NCBI GenBank assembly: GCA_013297775.1
Contig: JAAFIL010000006.1
Coordinates: 1 to 64,000 of the forward strand
Source of the DNA: Bacteroidota bacterium
GTDB taxonomy: Bacteria > Bacteroidota > Bacteroidia > B-17B0 > Aurantibacillaceae
Direction of reading: 5' to 3'
Length of the DNA: 64,000 nt
Shown: positions 28,506 to 37,444 of the stretch, piece by piece
Numbering within the stretch: the first letter of the stretch is position 1
How the letters are laid out: every line of letters starts with the position of its first letter
Position numbers and translations under genes: made by a program
Notes under the pieces: generated by a model
Databases searched by the model: none
What the model was told of the DNA's origin: nothing
What the model saw: the letters and a program-made list of their open reading frames with translations, nothing else

Positions 28506-30431
28506 TTGAAAAAATCTTATACATATTTGCTTCTTCTCTGTTTACTAGGTTACCTTGGTTTTACGCAAACGGCTAACGAGCCCCGTTTAAAGCGGTTAAC
28601 AGAAGAAGCCAGCAACCTCTGCGATAGGGGTAATTATAAACTCGCTCTATTAAAAGTAGATACCATTTTCTTTTTGGCCAATTTAGATGAGAACAAAAGT
28701 TATGTTGCTGAAGCGCATAATGTATTGGGTATTATTTTTGATGAGCAATACAAATACATAGATGCTTTAAAAAATTATAACAGTGCGGTCGAAATTTTTA
28801 AAACGTTTGGTCAAGATGAAAAAGAAGCGGGTTGTTACAATAACATAGGAAAAGTACATGCTTCCTTAGATGAGTTTAAAACAGCCTTGAACTACTATTT
28901 TAAAGCAGCAAACATTTATAAAAAACGCGATAAAAATAATTACTTACGAACGACGTATAACAACATTGGCACCAGCTACCAAAAGTTAAATCAATTTGAG
29001 TCGGCTAAACATTATTTGTACCTTTCTTTAGCGATTAGCAAACGTATTAGCGATTCATTGTCCATAGCCAGAGCCTATCATAACATAGGGCGCAACCACC
29101 AATTACAAAGACGTTACGATAGTTCTCTATTCTATTTCCGTAAATCTCTCACTTTTCTTAACCGCAACAGTGGTTCGTACGGACTCATTCTTAACTTCAG
29201 CGAAATGGGTAATTCCTTTTTTAAAAAGGGATTCATTGATAGCAGTGAAACGTATTTGTTACGAGCAGTAAAAGTTGTAAAAGAATCGGGTAACACGCAA
29301 AATTTATCCGAAATTTCGGACTACCTCTCTAAAGTATATGAGCAAAAAAAAGATTTTGTACAAGCCTATTTTTATTTGAAAGAGAAAGAACGGTTAAGAG
29401 ACTCGGTAGCCTTTATTGTTACCCCTGCCGATGTGGTGCGTGCCGAAATGGAGCGCACCTATAACGAAGAAAAAGGACGCGAACAATTAAAACAACTTTA
29501 CGCTCGTCAATCGGAAGCCATTGAAAAAGAAAACCGATCTCGCTTATTAAATTATACATTTATAGCCCTATTAATTGCCATTGTTTTAGTAGTTATTTCG
29601 TTACGCAGTTATTACCAAAAGCGTAAATCTAATTTTATCATTTCTAAACAAAAAGAAATTGTAGAACGCAAGAACAAAGAAATTTTGGATTCGTTGAACT
29701 ATGCCAAGCGCATTCAAAATGCACAACTCACGTCTCCCTTATATATTTCGGAACATATTAACGAGCATTTTATTTTTTATAAACCACGCGATATTGTGAG
29801 TGGTGATTTTTATTGGGCACTTAAACAAGGTACTGTATTTTATTTTTTAGTTGGCGATTGCACAGGGCATGGCGTTCCGGGTGCATTTATGAGTTTACTA
29901 AACATTAATTTATTAAACGAAGTTATTATTGAACGCCGTATTGCGCGCCCCGATTTGGTATTAAACGAAATTCGTAAAGAGATCATTAAATCATTAAAAA
30001 ATCCGGATGAAACCTCCGAAATACGAGATGGTATGGATTGCGTGTTATGTGCCTTTGATTTTGAAAAGAGCAGCGTTGAATATGCCTGTGCCAACAATAA
30101 ATTCTTTTTAGCGCGAAACGATGAGTTGATAACATCCTTCACCACAAAAATGCCAGTAGGCCGCTCGCACGATGATAACGTACCTTTCCGCTTATTTGAA
30201 ATGCCCATTGAAAAAGGCGATGTGTTTTATTTTACGACCGATGGGTACATTGGGCAATTTGGAGGCCCTCTAAATAAAAAATTTAAGTACTCTCGCTTAG
30301 AACAAAAATTGTTGGAAATATCGCATTTAACCATTACGAAGCAACATAAAATTATTGAACAAACTTTTGAAAACTGGCGTGGAAGTCAAGAACAGATTGA
30401 TGATGTATGTGTAGTAGGAATTAAAATTTAA
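28506..30431 (+). CDS. TPR-containing SpoIIE-type (PP2C) serine phosphatase, membrane-anchored
   Basis: Signalling phosphatase. The frame has no ATG at its beginning; TTG at 28506 gives MKKSYTYLLLLCLLGYLGFTQ, a good signal peptide, and TTG at 28491 is the longer option. Residues about 25-310 are tetratricopeptide repeats (periplasmic). A transmembrane helix lies near 346-368, then a short coiled coil with KRKSNFIISKQKEIVERKNKEI and LDSLNYAKRIQNAQL, and the SpoIIE domain (about 410-640) with RDIVSGDFYWA, GDCTGHGVPGAFMS (from 450) and TTDGYIGQFGG, which hold the metal-binding aspartates. Architecture suggests a sensor whose TPRs detect a periplasmic partner and control dephosphorylation of an anti-anti-sigma-like protein; the target is not seen here. 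Confidence 0.9.
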   Translation: MKKSYTYLLLLCLLGYLGFTQTANEPRLKRLTEEASNLCDRGNYKLALLKVDTIFFLANLDENKSYVAEAHNVLGIIFDEQYKYIDALKNYNSAVEIFKTFGQDEKEAGCYNNIGKVHASLDEFKTALNYYFKAANIYKKRDKNNYLRTTYNNIGTSYQKLNQFESAKHYLYLSLAISKRISDSLSIARAYHNIGRNHQLQRRYDSSLFYFRKSLTFLNRNSGSYGLILNFSEMGNSFFKKGFIDSSETYLLRAVKVVKESGNTQNLSEISDYLSKVYEQKKDFVQAYFYLKEKERLRDSVAFIVTPADVVRAEMERTYNEEKGREQLKQLYARQSEAIEKENRSRLLNYTFIALLIAIVLVVISLRSYYQKRKSNFIISKQKEIVERKNKEILDSLNYAKRIQNAQLTSPLYISEHINEHFIFYKPRDIVSGDFYWALKQGTVFYFLVGDCTGHGVPGAFMSLLNINLLNEVIIERRIARPDLVLNEIRKEIIKSLKNPDETSEIRDGMDCVLCAFDFEKSSVEYACANNKFFLARNDELITSFTTKMPVGRSHDDNVPFRLFEMPIEKGDVFYFTTDGYIGQFGGPLNKKFKYSRLEQKLLEISHLTITKQHKIIEQTFENWRGSQEQIDDVCVVGIKI

Positions 30432-30451
30432 TCAGATATTTGCACTTGCTT

Positions 30452-31120
30452 ATGATTGCCATTAAACAGTTATATAAATCGTATCAATTGGGCAAAACCG
30501 CCTTCGATGTGTTAAAAGGAATTGATTTAAACATCGAAGCAGGCGAGTTTGTTTCCATTATGGGTTCATCAGGTTCGGGCAAATCTACACTGCTCAACAT
30601 TTTAGGCATCCTCGATACTTACGACCAAGGACAATACCACTTAAATGGGATGTTGATTGATAAAAAACTTTCGCAAAAACAAGCCGCTCAATTGCGCAAT
30701 AAATTTTTAGGATTTTGTTTTCAATCGTTTAACTTACTATCGTTTAAAAATGCGGCCGATAATGTAGCTTTACCTTTGTACTATCAAAAAGTATCGCGCC
30801 GCGAACGCACTAAAAAAGCACACGAATACCTCGATAAGGTGGGGCTTTTACCGTGGGCTAACCACATGCCCTCTGAGTTAAGCGGCGGTCAAAAACAAAG
30901 AGTGGCCATTGCCCGCGCTTTAATAGGAAAACCAAAAGTTATTTTTGCCGATGAACCAACGGGTGCCCTCGACTCGGCAACCTCTTACGAAATTATAAAA
31001 CTATTTAAAGAAGTAAATGCCCAAGGAATTACCGTTGTCATTGTTACCCACGAAGACGATATCAGTAAAATGACGCAACGCATTATCCGTTTAAAAGACG
31101 GGCTTATTAATACCAATTAG
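30452..31120 (+). CDS. ABC transporter ATP-binding protein (MacB/LolD-like)
   Basis: 222 residues counting from the ATG at 30452, the best start; an upstream in-frame TTG is at 30440. Walker A GSSGSGKST at 38-46, Q-loop in FLGFCFQSFNLL, signature LSGGQKQRVAIARAL, Walker B VIFADEPTGALDS and the H-loop VTHE. The sequence is of the MacB/LolD/FtsE group, which pairs with MacB-type permeases. The permease gene begins 2 bp after the stop, so the two work together. It starts 20 bp after the SpoIIE phosphatase and may share its transcript. Confidence 0.94.
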   Translation: MIAIKQLYKSYQLGKTAFDVLKGIDLNIEAGEFVSIMGSSGSGKSTLLNILGILDTYDQGQYHLNGMLIDKKLSQKQAAQLRNKFLGFCFQSFNLLSFKNAADNVALPLYYQKVSRRERTKKAHEYLDKVGLLPWANHMPSELSGGQKQRVAIARALIGKPKVIFADEPTGALDSATSYEIIKLFKEVNAQGITVVIVTHEDDISKMTQRIIRLKDGLINTN

Positions 31121-31122
31121 CC

Positions 31123-32349
31123 ATGTTTGAAAAAGAAATTTGGCTCGAAATAATTTCAGCCATTCGGCAAAATAAATTACGCACCTTTTTAACAGCACTT
31201 AGTGTAGGTTGGGGTATTTTTATTTTAATCATTTTATTAGGGGCGGGCAATGGCTTAACCAACGGCACTAATGAACAGTTTGCTGGCGATGCGGTAAACA
31301 GCATTTGGGTTTCGCCAGGCGTTACATCTATGGCTTATAAAGGGTTTAAAGTAGGGCGGCAACTTAAATTAAAAAACGAAGACTTTACCCTTATTGGCTC
31401 GCAGGTAAAAGCGTTAGAACATAAAACCGCTATCTATAACCGCAATAGCAATCGTAACATTGTTTATAAACGCGAGCGTGGTAATTATTTATGTCGCCCT
31501 GTATTGCCCCAACATCAGTTTCTCGAAAATATAACCGTTGTAAAAGGACGATTCTTAAATCAACTCGATATGAGTGAATTTCGGAAAGTGTGCGTAATGG
31601 GTCAATCGCTAAAAGAACCTTTGTTTAAAACCGAAGATCCTATTGGTAAATATATACTCATAGATAATACACCTTACAAAGTGGTTGGGGTTTTTACGGA
31701 TCCTAATCAAAACGATATGCAGCGGTTTTATATTCCTTTAACTACGGCGCAACGGGCGTTTAATGCGGCCGATCAAATAACCGATATTTGGGTAAGCACA
31801 GGTCAAGTAAGCGTGGCACAAAGCGAAAAGATGGCAGAACAAATGCAACAGGTATTAGCAGCTAAATATCAATACAATAAAGAAGATCGCAGTGCCATGT
31901 ATATTAATAACAATTACGTCGAGTATCAACGTATTATGAATGTATTGAGCGGCATTAAACTATTTGTTTGGATTATTGGCATTATGACTTTGATTGCTGG
32001 CATTGTTAGCGTGAGTAATATTATGATTATTGTGGTTAAAGAACGTACACGCGAAATAGGCATTCGTAAAGCCTTAGGTGCTACTCCAGCTTCAATTGTT
32101 GGATTGATTATACAAGAGGCTATATTTATTACGGCAATAGCTGGCTTTGTTGGATTGGCTCTGGGTTGGGGCTTGTTAAGTTTACTCAATTCAATAGGGA
32201 TTGATAGCGACTTTTTTAAGCACCCCGAAGTAGATGGAAGCATTGCCATTTCAGCTACTTTATTAATTGTTGTAGCTGGTGCTATTGCAGGATTTTTTCC
32301 AGCATTACGAGCAGCTAAAATTAATCCGGTTGAAGCCTTAAACGCATAA
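31123..32349 (+). CDS. MacB-like ABC transporter permease
   Basis: 408 residues with the MacB layout: one membrane helix near the N-terminus (about 17-42, FLTALSVGWGIFILIILLG), a large periplasmic domain (about 45-280), then three helices (about 282-305, 330-350, 375-395) and the KEIGxRKALGATPxSI-like coupling segment (TREIGIRKALGATPASIVGLI). The C-terminus ends FFPALRAAKINPVEALNA, a typical FtsX/MacB end. Partners of this kind transmit force from cytoplasmic ATP hydrolysis to periplasmic efflux or envelope tasks. No periplasmic adaptor or outer membrane channel gene is adjacent. Cargo unknown. Confidence 0.93.
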   Translation: MFEKEIWLEIISAIRQNKLRTFLTALSVGWGIFILIILLGAGNGLTNGTNEQFAGDAVNSIWVSPGVTSMAYKGFKVGRQLKLKNEDFTLIGSQVKALEHKTAIYNRNSNRNIVYKRERGNYLCRPVLPQHQFLENITVVKGRFLNQLDMSEFRKVCVMGQSLKEPLFKTEDPIGKYILIDNTPYKVVGVFTDPNQNDMQRFYIPLTTAQRAFNAADQITDIWVSTGQVSVAQSEKMAEQMQQVLAAKYQYNKEDRSAMYINNNYVEYQRIMNVLSGIKLFVWIIGIMTLIAGIVSVSNIMIIVVKERTREIGIRKALGATPASIVGLIIQEAIFITAIAGFVGLALGWGLLSLLNSIGIDSDFFKHPEVDGSIAISATLLIVVAGAIAGFFPALRAAKINPVEALNA

Positions 32350-32351
32350 GT

Positions 32352-33431
32352 ATGCACGCCTTAGAAAAATTTGAAAATGAAAATACGTTTGTGGTGTTTG
32401 AATGGCAAGCATTGGCAAATACGCTAAAGGCCTATATTTTAGAGCCACAGCATCAATTATCTACATCTGCCAAAACCTTTTGCCTAATTCCCTTTCCAAC
32501 AAGCGAAACTAAAACGGTAAGTCCACAGTATTACCAATGTGTAAATGAACAATCGTTTCCGTTACCCACTTTTACTGATACTGATTTTAGTCCATTACTA
32601 CTCGAAGCGCAATCCGAAACCGATTATATAGCCGCCGTTAACGCGTTAAAACAACATATCCAACTTGGCAATATTTATGAAGTGAATTACTGCGTGGAAT
32701 TGTTTAGTAAAGAAGCCAATATTTCTCCCTTACATGTCTTTTTAAAACTTCAACAACTGGCTAACGCACCTTATGCACGTTTGGTAAAGTTAAACGAGCA
32801 ATACATTATTAGTGTAAGCCCCGAATTGTTTTTGAAACGCCAAGGCTTGCGGTTAATTTCAAAACCTATAAAAGGCACCGCTGCACGAGGAGCCACCGAA
32901 GCCGCCGACGAACAAAATAAAAACGATTTACGCCATTCGGTAAAAGAGCAAACCGAAAATGTGATGATTGTGGATGTTACCCGAAACGATTTTTCAAAAC
33001 TGGCTCAAAGAGGAAGCGTTGCCACCGATGTATTATTTGGAATAGAAACGTTTAATACCGTTCATCAAATGGTAAGCACCGTAAGTTGTCGCTTGCCAGC
33101 TAATTTAACGTTCGAACAAATTATAGAAGCAACCTATCCCATTCCCAGCATTACAGGCGCGCCTAAACAACGTGCTACACAATTAATCTTAGAAACCGAA
33201 ACCTTTAAACGGCATTACTATTGTGGTGCCATGGGCTTTATTGAACCCAACGGCGATTTTGAATTGGCTGTAATTATTCGGAGTATTTTTTACAACGCCA
33301 ACACTCACTTTTTAAATATTGGTGTGGGCAGTGCTATTACTCATTTGTGCAATGCCAAAGCAGAGTACGAAGAGTGTTTATTAAAAGCGAAAGTATTGAT
33401 AAAGGCGTTAAACGCCACTATTCTAAAATAA
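32352..33431 (+). CDS. pabB: Chorismate-binding enzyme, aminodeoxychorismate synthase component I-like (PabB)
   Basis: 359 residues of the anthranilate synthase I/PabB/isochorismate synthase fold. Readable signatures are PIKGTAARG, EQTENVMIVDVTRNDFSKLA, PIPSITGAPKQRA and the last block GAMGFIEPNGDFELAVIIRSIFY. The short length without a long N-terminal domain suggests PabB rather than TrpE. PabB with a glutamine amidotransferase makes aminodeoxychorismate for folate. No pabA or pabC is next to it. It starts 2 bp after the permease gene and its end overlaps the convergent M1 peptidase gene by 14 bp. Distinction from anthranilate synthase is an inference. Confidence 0.85.
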   Translation: MHALEKFENENTFVVFEWQALANTLKAYILEPQHQLSTSAKTFCLIPFPTSETKTVSPQYYQCVNEQSFPLPTFTDTDFSPLLLEAQSETDYIAAVNALKQHIQLGNIYEVNYCVELFSKEANISPLHVFLKLQQLANAPYARLVKLNEQYIISVSPELFLKRQGLRLISKPIKGTAARGATEAADEQNKNDLRHSVKEQTENVMIVDVTRNDFSKLAQRGSVATDVLFGIETFNTVHQMVSTVSCRLPANLTFEQIIEATYPIPSITGAPKQRATQLILETETFKRHYYCGAMGFIEPNGDFELAVIIRSIFYNANTHFLNIGVGSAITHLCNAKAEYEECLLKAKVLIKALNATILK

Positions 33432-35859
33432 ACTTACCGCTGCCTATGTACTGTTTTTCCTGCCTCAAACGCAATGTATAAGCACCCCTAGTCCAAGTAC
33501 TGGTTTCTATTAAATGACTGGTGTTGTTGGCTGGCATACTATAAACTAATTTATCGCTCAAGTAAATATCTAACACGTAATTTTTAGCAGGTATAGTTTT
33601 TAAATCAACCGTAATTTTTGTTTTAGCCGGATTTGGAAATATAGAAAGGGCCATCGGTTCATTTACCAATTTGGGCAAACCAATTTGAAATTGTAAAGAG
33701 TCGGTGTAAGTACCAAAAGCATACTCGCCTAATTTTAAAGTATCTATGGTAATGATACCGTTTTTAAACCCAGCATTAAAAACGGTATAATGTTTTACCA
33801 ATTGCCAATCTTTTGCGGTGTTGGCGCGGTAATAAACCACCACGCTATCGCCCGAGTAAGTGGTGAGTAACGTATCCATATAGGAATACGTGCCACCAAT
33901 GGTTTTATTGCCATCGTAATTAAAACGAACTCTTGAAACAAATCCAGGTGATAAAATACCATCTATTTTCCAATAGTGTTGATTAGATATTTTAGCATTA
34001 TACGGATTGTTTTTAAAAGGATCAGCACCCACATAATGGTGTTCAATTCTAATTAACGAAGAGTCTTGTCCTTTATTGGTAACAATTAAACCTAGCTTGG
34101 CAATGTTATAATTAAAATTGCCAGTTGTTTTAATGGTGCGTATTTCGCTACTAACAGCATCAAAAATTTTGGAGTCGTAATTTAAAGCTGTGTAAACGGG
34201 TTTAAAAGGTAAGGTAAACGTATAGGTGTTTAACGCACCGCTCATGCTTAAATTACGAACATGCTGCGTGCGCGTTTGATCGAAAAACGAAACCTCTAAA
34301 GGCACCGCCGTAAATAATTGAGGCGCACCAAATTTACGTTGCCTAACGTGAACAATTAAATTGTAATTGCCATTGGATAATGTAATGGCTTTGGTAGAGT
34401 CTATCGTGAAATTAGGCCAGCCCCCATTTAAAATCCAGTTATCGAAAAAGGGAACTAAGTTTAAGCCACTCGCCGTTTGCAATAGATCTCTTAACTGGAG
34501 AGAGTTAATACTTTGTCGTTGTTTTTGCTGCATAACATATTTACACGCATTAAAAAATGTTTGGTCGGTCATATAACTTCTTAGTGTATGCGCCACATCC
34601 GAGCCTTTTAAATACACATGGTCGCCATAAGTTAAAGCATGTGGAATTCCCGAAACGGCTCTAAACCCGCCTTCTTTTTGGTGTAACGATTTGAGTAAGT
34701 TATCGTGTTGGCGTTTTAAGCCATCTAAGTATTGTGCTTTGCCGTAGCGCCATTCGGTAAATAAAAATGCGCTGTAACTCGCCATGCCTTCGTTTATCCA
34801 CATGTCTTCTTGTGTTTCGCAAGTAATTAAATTGCCCCACCAATGGTGCGATAATTCGTGTGCCATTAAACTGGCCTCGTATTGCAAAGAGCCAATTACT
34901 GCGCGAGGGTAAGCAATGTTGGTGGCGTGTTCCATAGCCCCGCTGTTAAACGGAACTAACGCATAGCCAAACCGATTCCATTGATAGGGGCCAAAAAAAG
35001 TTTCGAACCCGTTGATACAATTTTTTAAGTTAACAAAGGCTACTTTTAAACCGTTGGTATCATTTGCCAAAGCGGCAAGGGTAATGGGTTTAACGCCGTT
35101 AAGGGTATTCGCCGTCCAGTTAACTTGTCGGTAGCGAGCCACAGCTACATTTGCTAAGTAAGTGGGTATTTCTTCGTTCAATCGCCAAGTGCGGGTGCGC
35201 TTATTGCTTGTAACCACATCGCTTATTAAAGCACCATTGCAATAGGCACGTCGTATCGAATCGTTAGTGATTATAAATTCGTATTGACTACGTTCTACAA
35301 AATTATCGAAACACGGAAACCACACACGCCCATAGTTGTGCGGTTTAGCAGCAAAGCCTACTCCTAAGTTATAGGCATAATCGCCGCCGCCGCTGTTATC
35401 GAAATAAAAGCCACCCCATCCGCTGGCATCGCCTTTGGGCTGACCTCGGTAATAAACCGTAAGCTCTGAGGTATCTAACGGTAATGGCGCGGGTGGCAGT
35501 TGAATGCTAATTACAGTATCGTTGTATTGAAAAGAAATGGGAGCATTACCAAGGCGCACAGAGTCAACCGTTAGCTTTAATAAATCTAATCGTAATTTAT
35601 TAGCACTCGTTAATTTTGGAAGAAACCTAATAGAAGTGTTACCTGCAATTTGTTTACTAATGCTGTTTCCAATTTCTAAGCGAATGGTATATTTTAAAAT
35701 ATCAAACGTATCGCTGCGTTTATTTTCGATACTGTTGTATAGCCCTGGCCCTACCGTGTAGTTTTGTTTGGCCAATTGGCAGCTGTGGTGCTGCGCCAAA
35801 ACGGGAACAGAAAAATGGATGAGTGAAGCAAAAATGAATGTAGTGAAAAAACGAGCCAT
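33418..35859 (-). CDS. M1-family aminopeptidase with type A T9SS sorting domain
   Basis: 813 residues: signal peptide (about 1-22), the aminopeptidase N-like beta domain, and the thermolysin-like catalytic domain. The zinc site is complete: HELSH, then 18 residues, then the E of WINEGMASY. The expected GAMEN-type exopeptidase motif reads NSGAMEHATN, with His in place of the usual final Asn. The last 80 residues form a sorting domain with ALSIFPNPAKTKITVDL and GAYTLRLRQ, so the enzyme should be exported by T9SS. Role: trimming peptides outside the cell. Tail-to-tail overlap of 14 bp with the PabB-like gene. Function from family motifs, substrate preference unknown. Confidence 0.93.
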   Translation of the reverse strand: MARFFTTFIFASLIHFSVPVLAQHHSCQLAKQNYTVGPGLYNSIENKRSDTFDILKYTIRLEIGNSISKQIAGNTSIRFLPKLTSANKLRLDLLKLTVDSVRLGNAPISFQYNDTVISIQLPPAPLPLDTSELTVYYRGQPKGDASGWGGFYFDNSGGGDYAYNLGVGFAAKPHNYGRVWFPCFDNFVERSQYEFIITNDSIRRAYCNGALISDVVTSNKRTRTWRLNEEIPTYLANVAVARYRQVNWTANTLNGVKPITLAALANDTNGLKVAFVNLKNCINGFETFFGPYQWNRFGYALVPFNSGAMEHATNIAYPRAVIGSLQYEASLMAHELSHHWWGNLITCETQEDMWINEGMASYSAFLFTEWRYGKAQYLDGLKRQHDNLLKSLHQKEGGFRAVSGIPHALTYGDHVYLKGSDVAHTLRSYMTDQTFFNACKYVMQQKQRQSINSLQLRDLLQTASGLNLVPFFDNWILNGGWPNFTIDSTKAITLSNGNYNLIVHVRQRKFGAPQLFTAVPLEVSFFDQTRTQHVRNLSMSGALNTYTFTLPFKPVYTALNYDSKIFDAVSSEIRTIKTTGNFNYNIAKLGLIVTNKGQDSSLIRIEHHYVGADPFKNNPYNAKISNQHYWKIDGILSPGFVSRVRFNYDGNKTIGGTYSYMDTLLTTYSGDSVVVYYRANTAKDWQLVKHYTVFNAGFKNGIITIDTLKLGEYAFGTYTDSLQFQIGLPKLVNEPMALSIFPNPAKTKITVDLKTIPAKNYVLDIYLSDKLVYSMPANNTSHLIETSTWTRGAYTLRLRQEKQYIGSGKFILE

Positions 35860-35956
35860 GCGTTAAAATTTATTAAAAGTACAGAAATTGACTAAAAAAG
35901 CCTAAATTTAATTCATTCGCTAAGATGTTTAACCCGTATAAGAGTAATAAGACAAG

Positions 35957-37444
35957 ATGATTGCGGTTACCCATAACGATTTACACGCTTTTGTGCGCTC
36001 ACTAACTAAAAGTGAGAAACGCTTTTTTAAATTGCAAATTGCCAATCACCCAAAGCAATTGGCATTAAGCCAACTCTTCGATTATTTTGATAAACGCGCA
36101 GTGCACCAAACCGCCGTTCAAGAAGATTTTCAGGCGATGATTAACACGGCGCAAACCGAAAAGCAGTATTTACTTTATGAGCAAATATTAAAAAGTCAAC
36201 GTTTATTTTACGCCGATAGTATTGTCAATTTTCGTATCAAAGACGATATGGATAACTTGCGGCTTCTGTTTGATAAAGGGCAATATAAACAATGTTTGAA
36301 AATGCTAAAGCCGCTTAAACAATTGGCTTACGAGCACGAAAAGTTTCACTTTGCCCTCGAGGTTTTAGTGATTGAAAAAGAAATTCTTGTACTCGGGAAA
36401 AGCAGTACTGCCGATGAAACCATCGTAAAAATTACAGAAGAAGAAAAAGTATTTAACCTAGAAAAAAACTTGAGTGCATACATTGGTCTTTATGCGCAAG
36501 TGAAACAAATCTATAAACAAGAATTAATTAATCCATTTAAAGAGAACTACCCATCTATTTATTTAGAATTGTTAGAAAATCCCTTGTTAAAATGGGATGA
36601 AAGGGCCATTTCTATAAAAGCGCAATTGCTGCGGCATAAAACGTTGGGCTTATGTTATACCCGCTTAGGCGACCCAGAAAAACGTGAGGCGCATTATTTA
36701 GCCTGTCATCATTTATTTGAAACGAAAGACTTTCTAAAATACGAGATGCCTCGTATTCATTTAGAAGTATTTTATAATCTAATTCATGTCAATTTAGAAA
36801 GTAAAAATTTTAAACGTGCCGAGTACTACCTCAAAGCATTTGAAAATATTAACCAAAAGCCATTGCAAACTAGTATAGACATTGCCTTTAAATACCAAAG
36901 TTATTTAATCAACTCCAATTTGTTATTGTACTCTGATTTGAAGCAAGATAAACTGTTAATTCCTATTGCGCATCAAATTGAGAAACACCTTTCTGAACAC
37001 CAATCGCTTATTAGTAATGATGATTACTTAGTATTATTATTTAACCTGATTAACTATTATATTTTTTGTGGGTATTATTTAAAAGCTAAATCGTACAATG
37101 CGTTATTGTTTAGCTTATCCGATAAAAATTCGCGTTGGGATGTGCAACATTATGGCCGCTTGCAACAACTTATTATTTTTTATGAGTTGGAACAAGAGGC
37201 GCAATTACAATATGCTTTAAATACGATTCATAAGTTAAAAACCGAGCAACAAATTGTTTCTCGAACCGAACATTTGGTATTACAGTGTTTTACCAATTTA
37301 ATAAGTAAAAATGGGCATCCTAAAGATCTATTTTCGAAACTGAATGCTGCCCTTACCGCATGTTTAGAAGATAAAACGGAAGAAAAAATAAATCGATTCT
37401 ATATTAATTTTATTAAATACAGTCAACAAAAGGCAAACCTATGA
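35957..37444 (+). CDS. Uncharacterised helical protein A of a tandem paralog pair
   Basis: 495 residues, no signal peptide or membrane segment, mostly amphipathic helix with many Leu, Lys, Glu and Tyr, and no enzyme motif I can recognise. The N-terminus (VRSLTKSEKRFFKLQI) and the segment LFDKGQYKQCLKMLKPLKQLAYEHEKFHFALEVLVIEKEI resemble the next gene's equivalents, so the two are paralogs. Helix spacing suggests TPR-like solenoids. The stop codon overlaps the start of the next gene (ATGA at 37441-37444), meaning coupled translation and probably a heteromeric product. A TPR-type scaffold is plausible, not shown. Divergent from the M1 peptidase gene across 97 bp. Confidence 0.7.
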   Translation: MIAVTHNDLHAFVRSLTKSEKRFFKLQIANHPKQLALSQLFDYFDKRAVHQTAVQEDFQAMINTAQTEKQYLLYEQILKSQRLFYADSIVNFRIKDDMDNLRLLFDKGQYKQCLKMLKPLKQLAYEHEKFHFALEVLVIEKEILVLGKSSTADETIVKITEEEKVFNLEKNLSAYIGLYAQVKQIYKQELINPFKENYPSIYLELLENPLLKWDERAISIKAQLLRHKTLGLCYTRLGDPEKREAHYLACHHLFETKDFLKYEMPRIHLEVFYNLIHVNLESKNFKRAEYYLKAFENINQKPLQTSIDIAFKYQSYLINSNLLLYSDLKQDKLLIPIAHQIEKHLSEHQSLISNDDYLVLLFNLINYYIFCGYYLKAKSYNALLFSLSDKNSRWDVQHYGRLQQLIIFYELEQEAQLQYALNTIHKLKTEQQIVSRTEHLVLQCFTNLISKNGHPKDLFSKLNAALTACLEDKTEEKINRFYINFIKYSQQKANL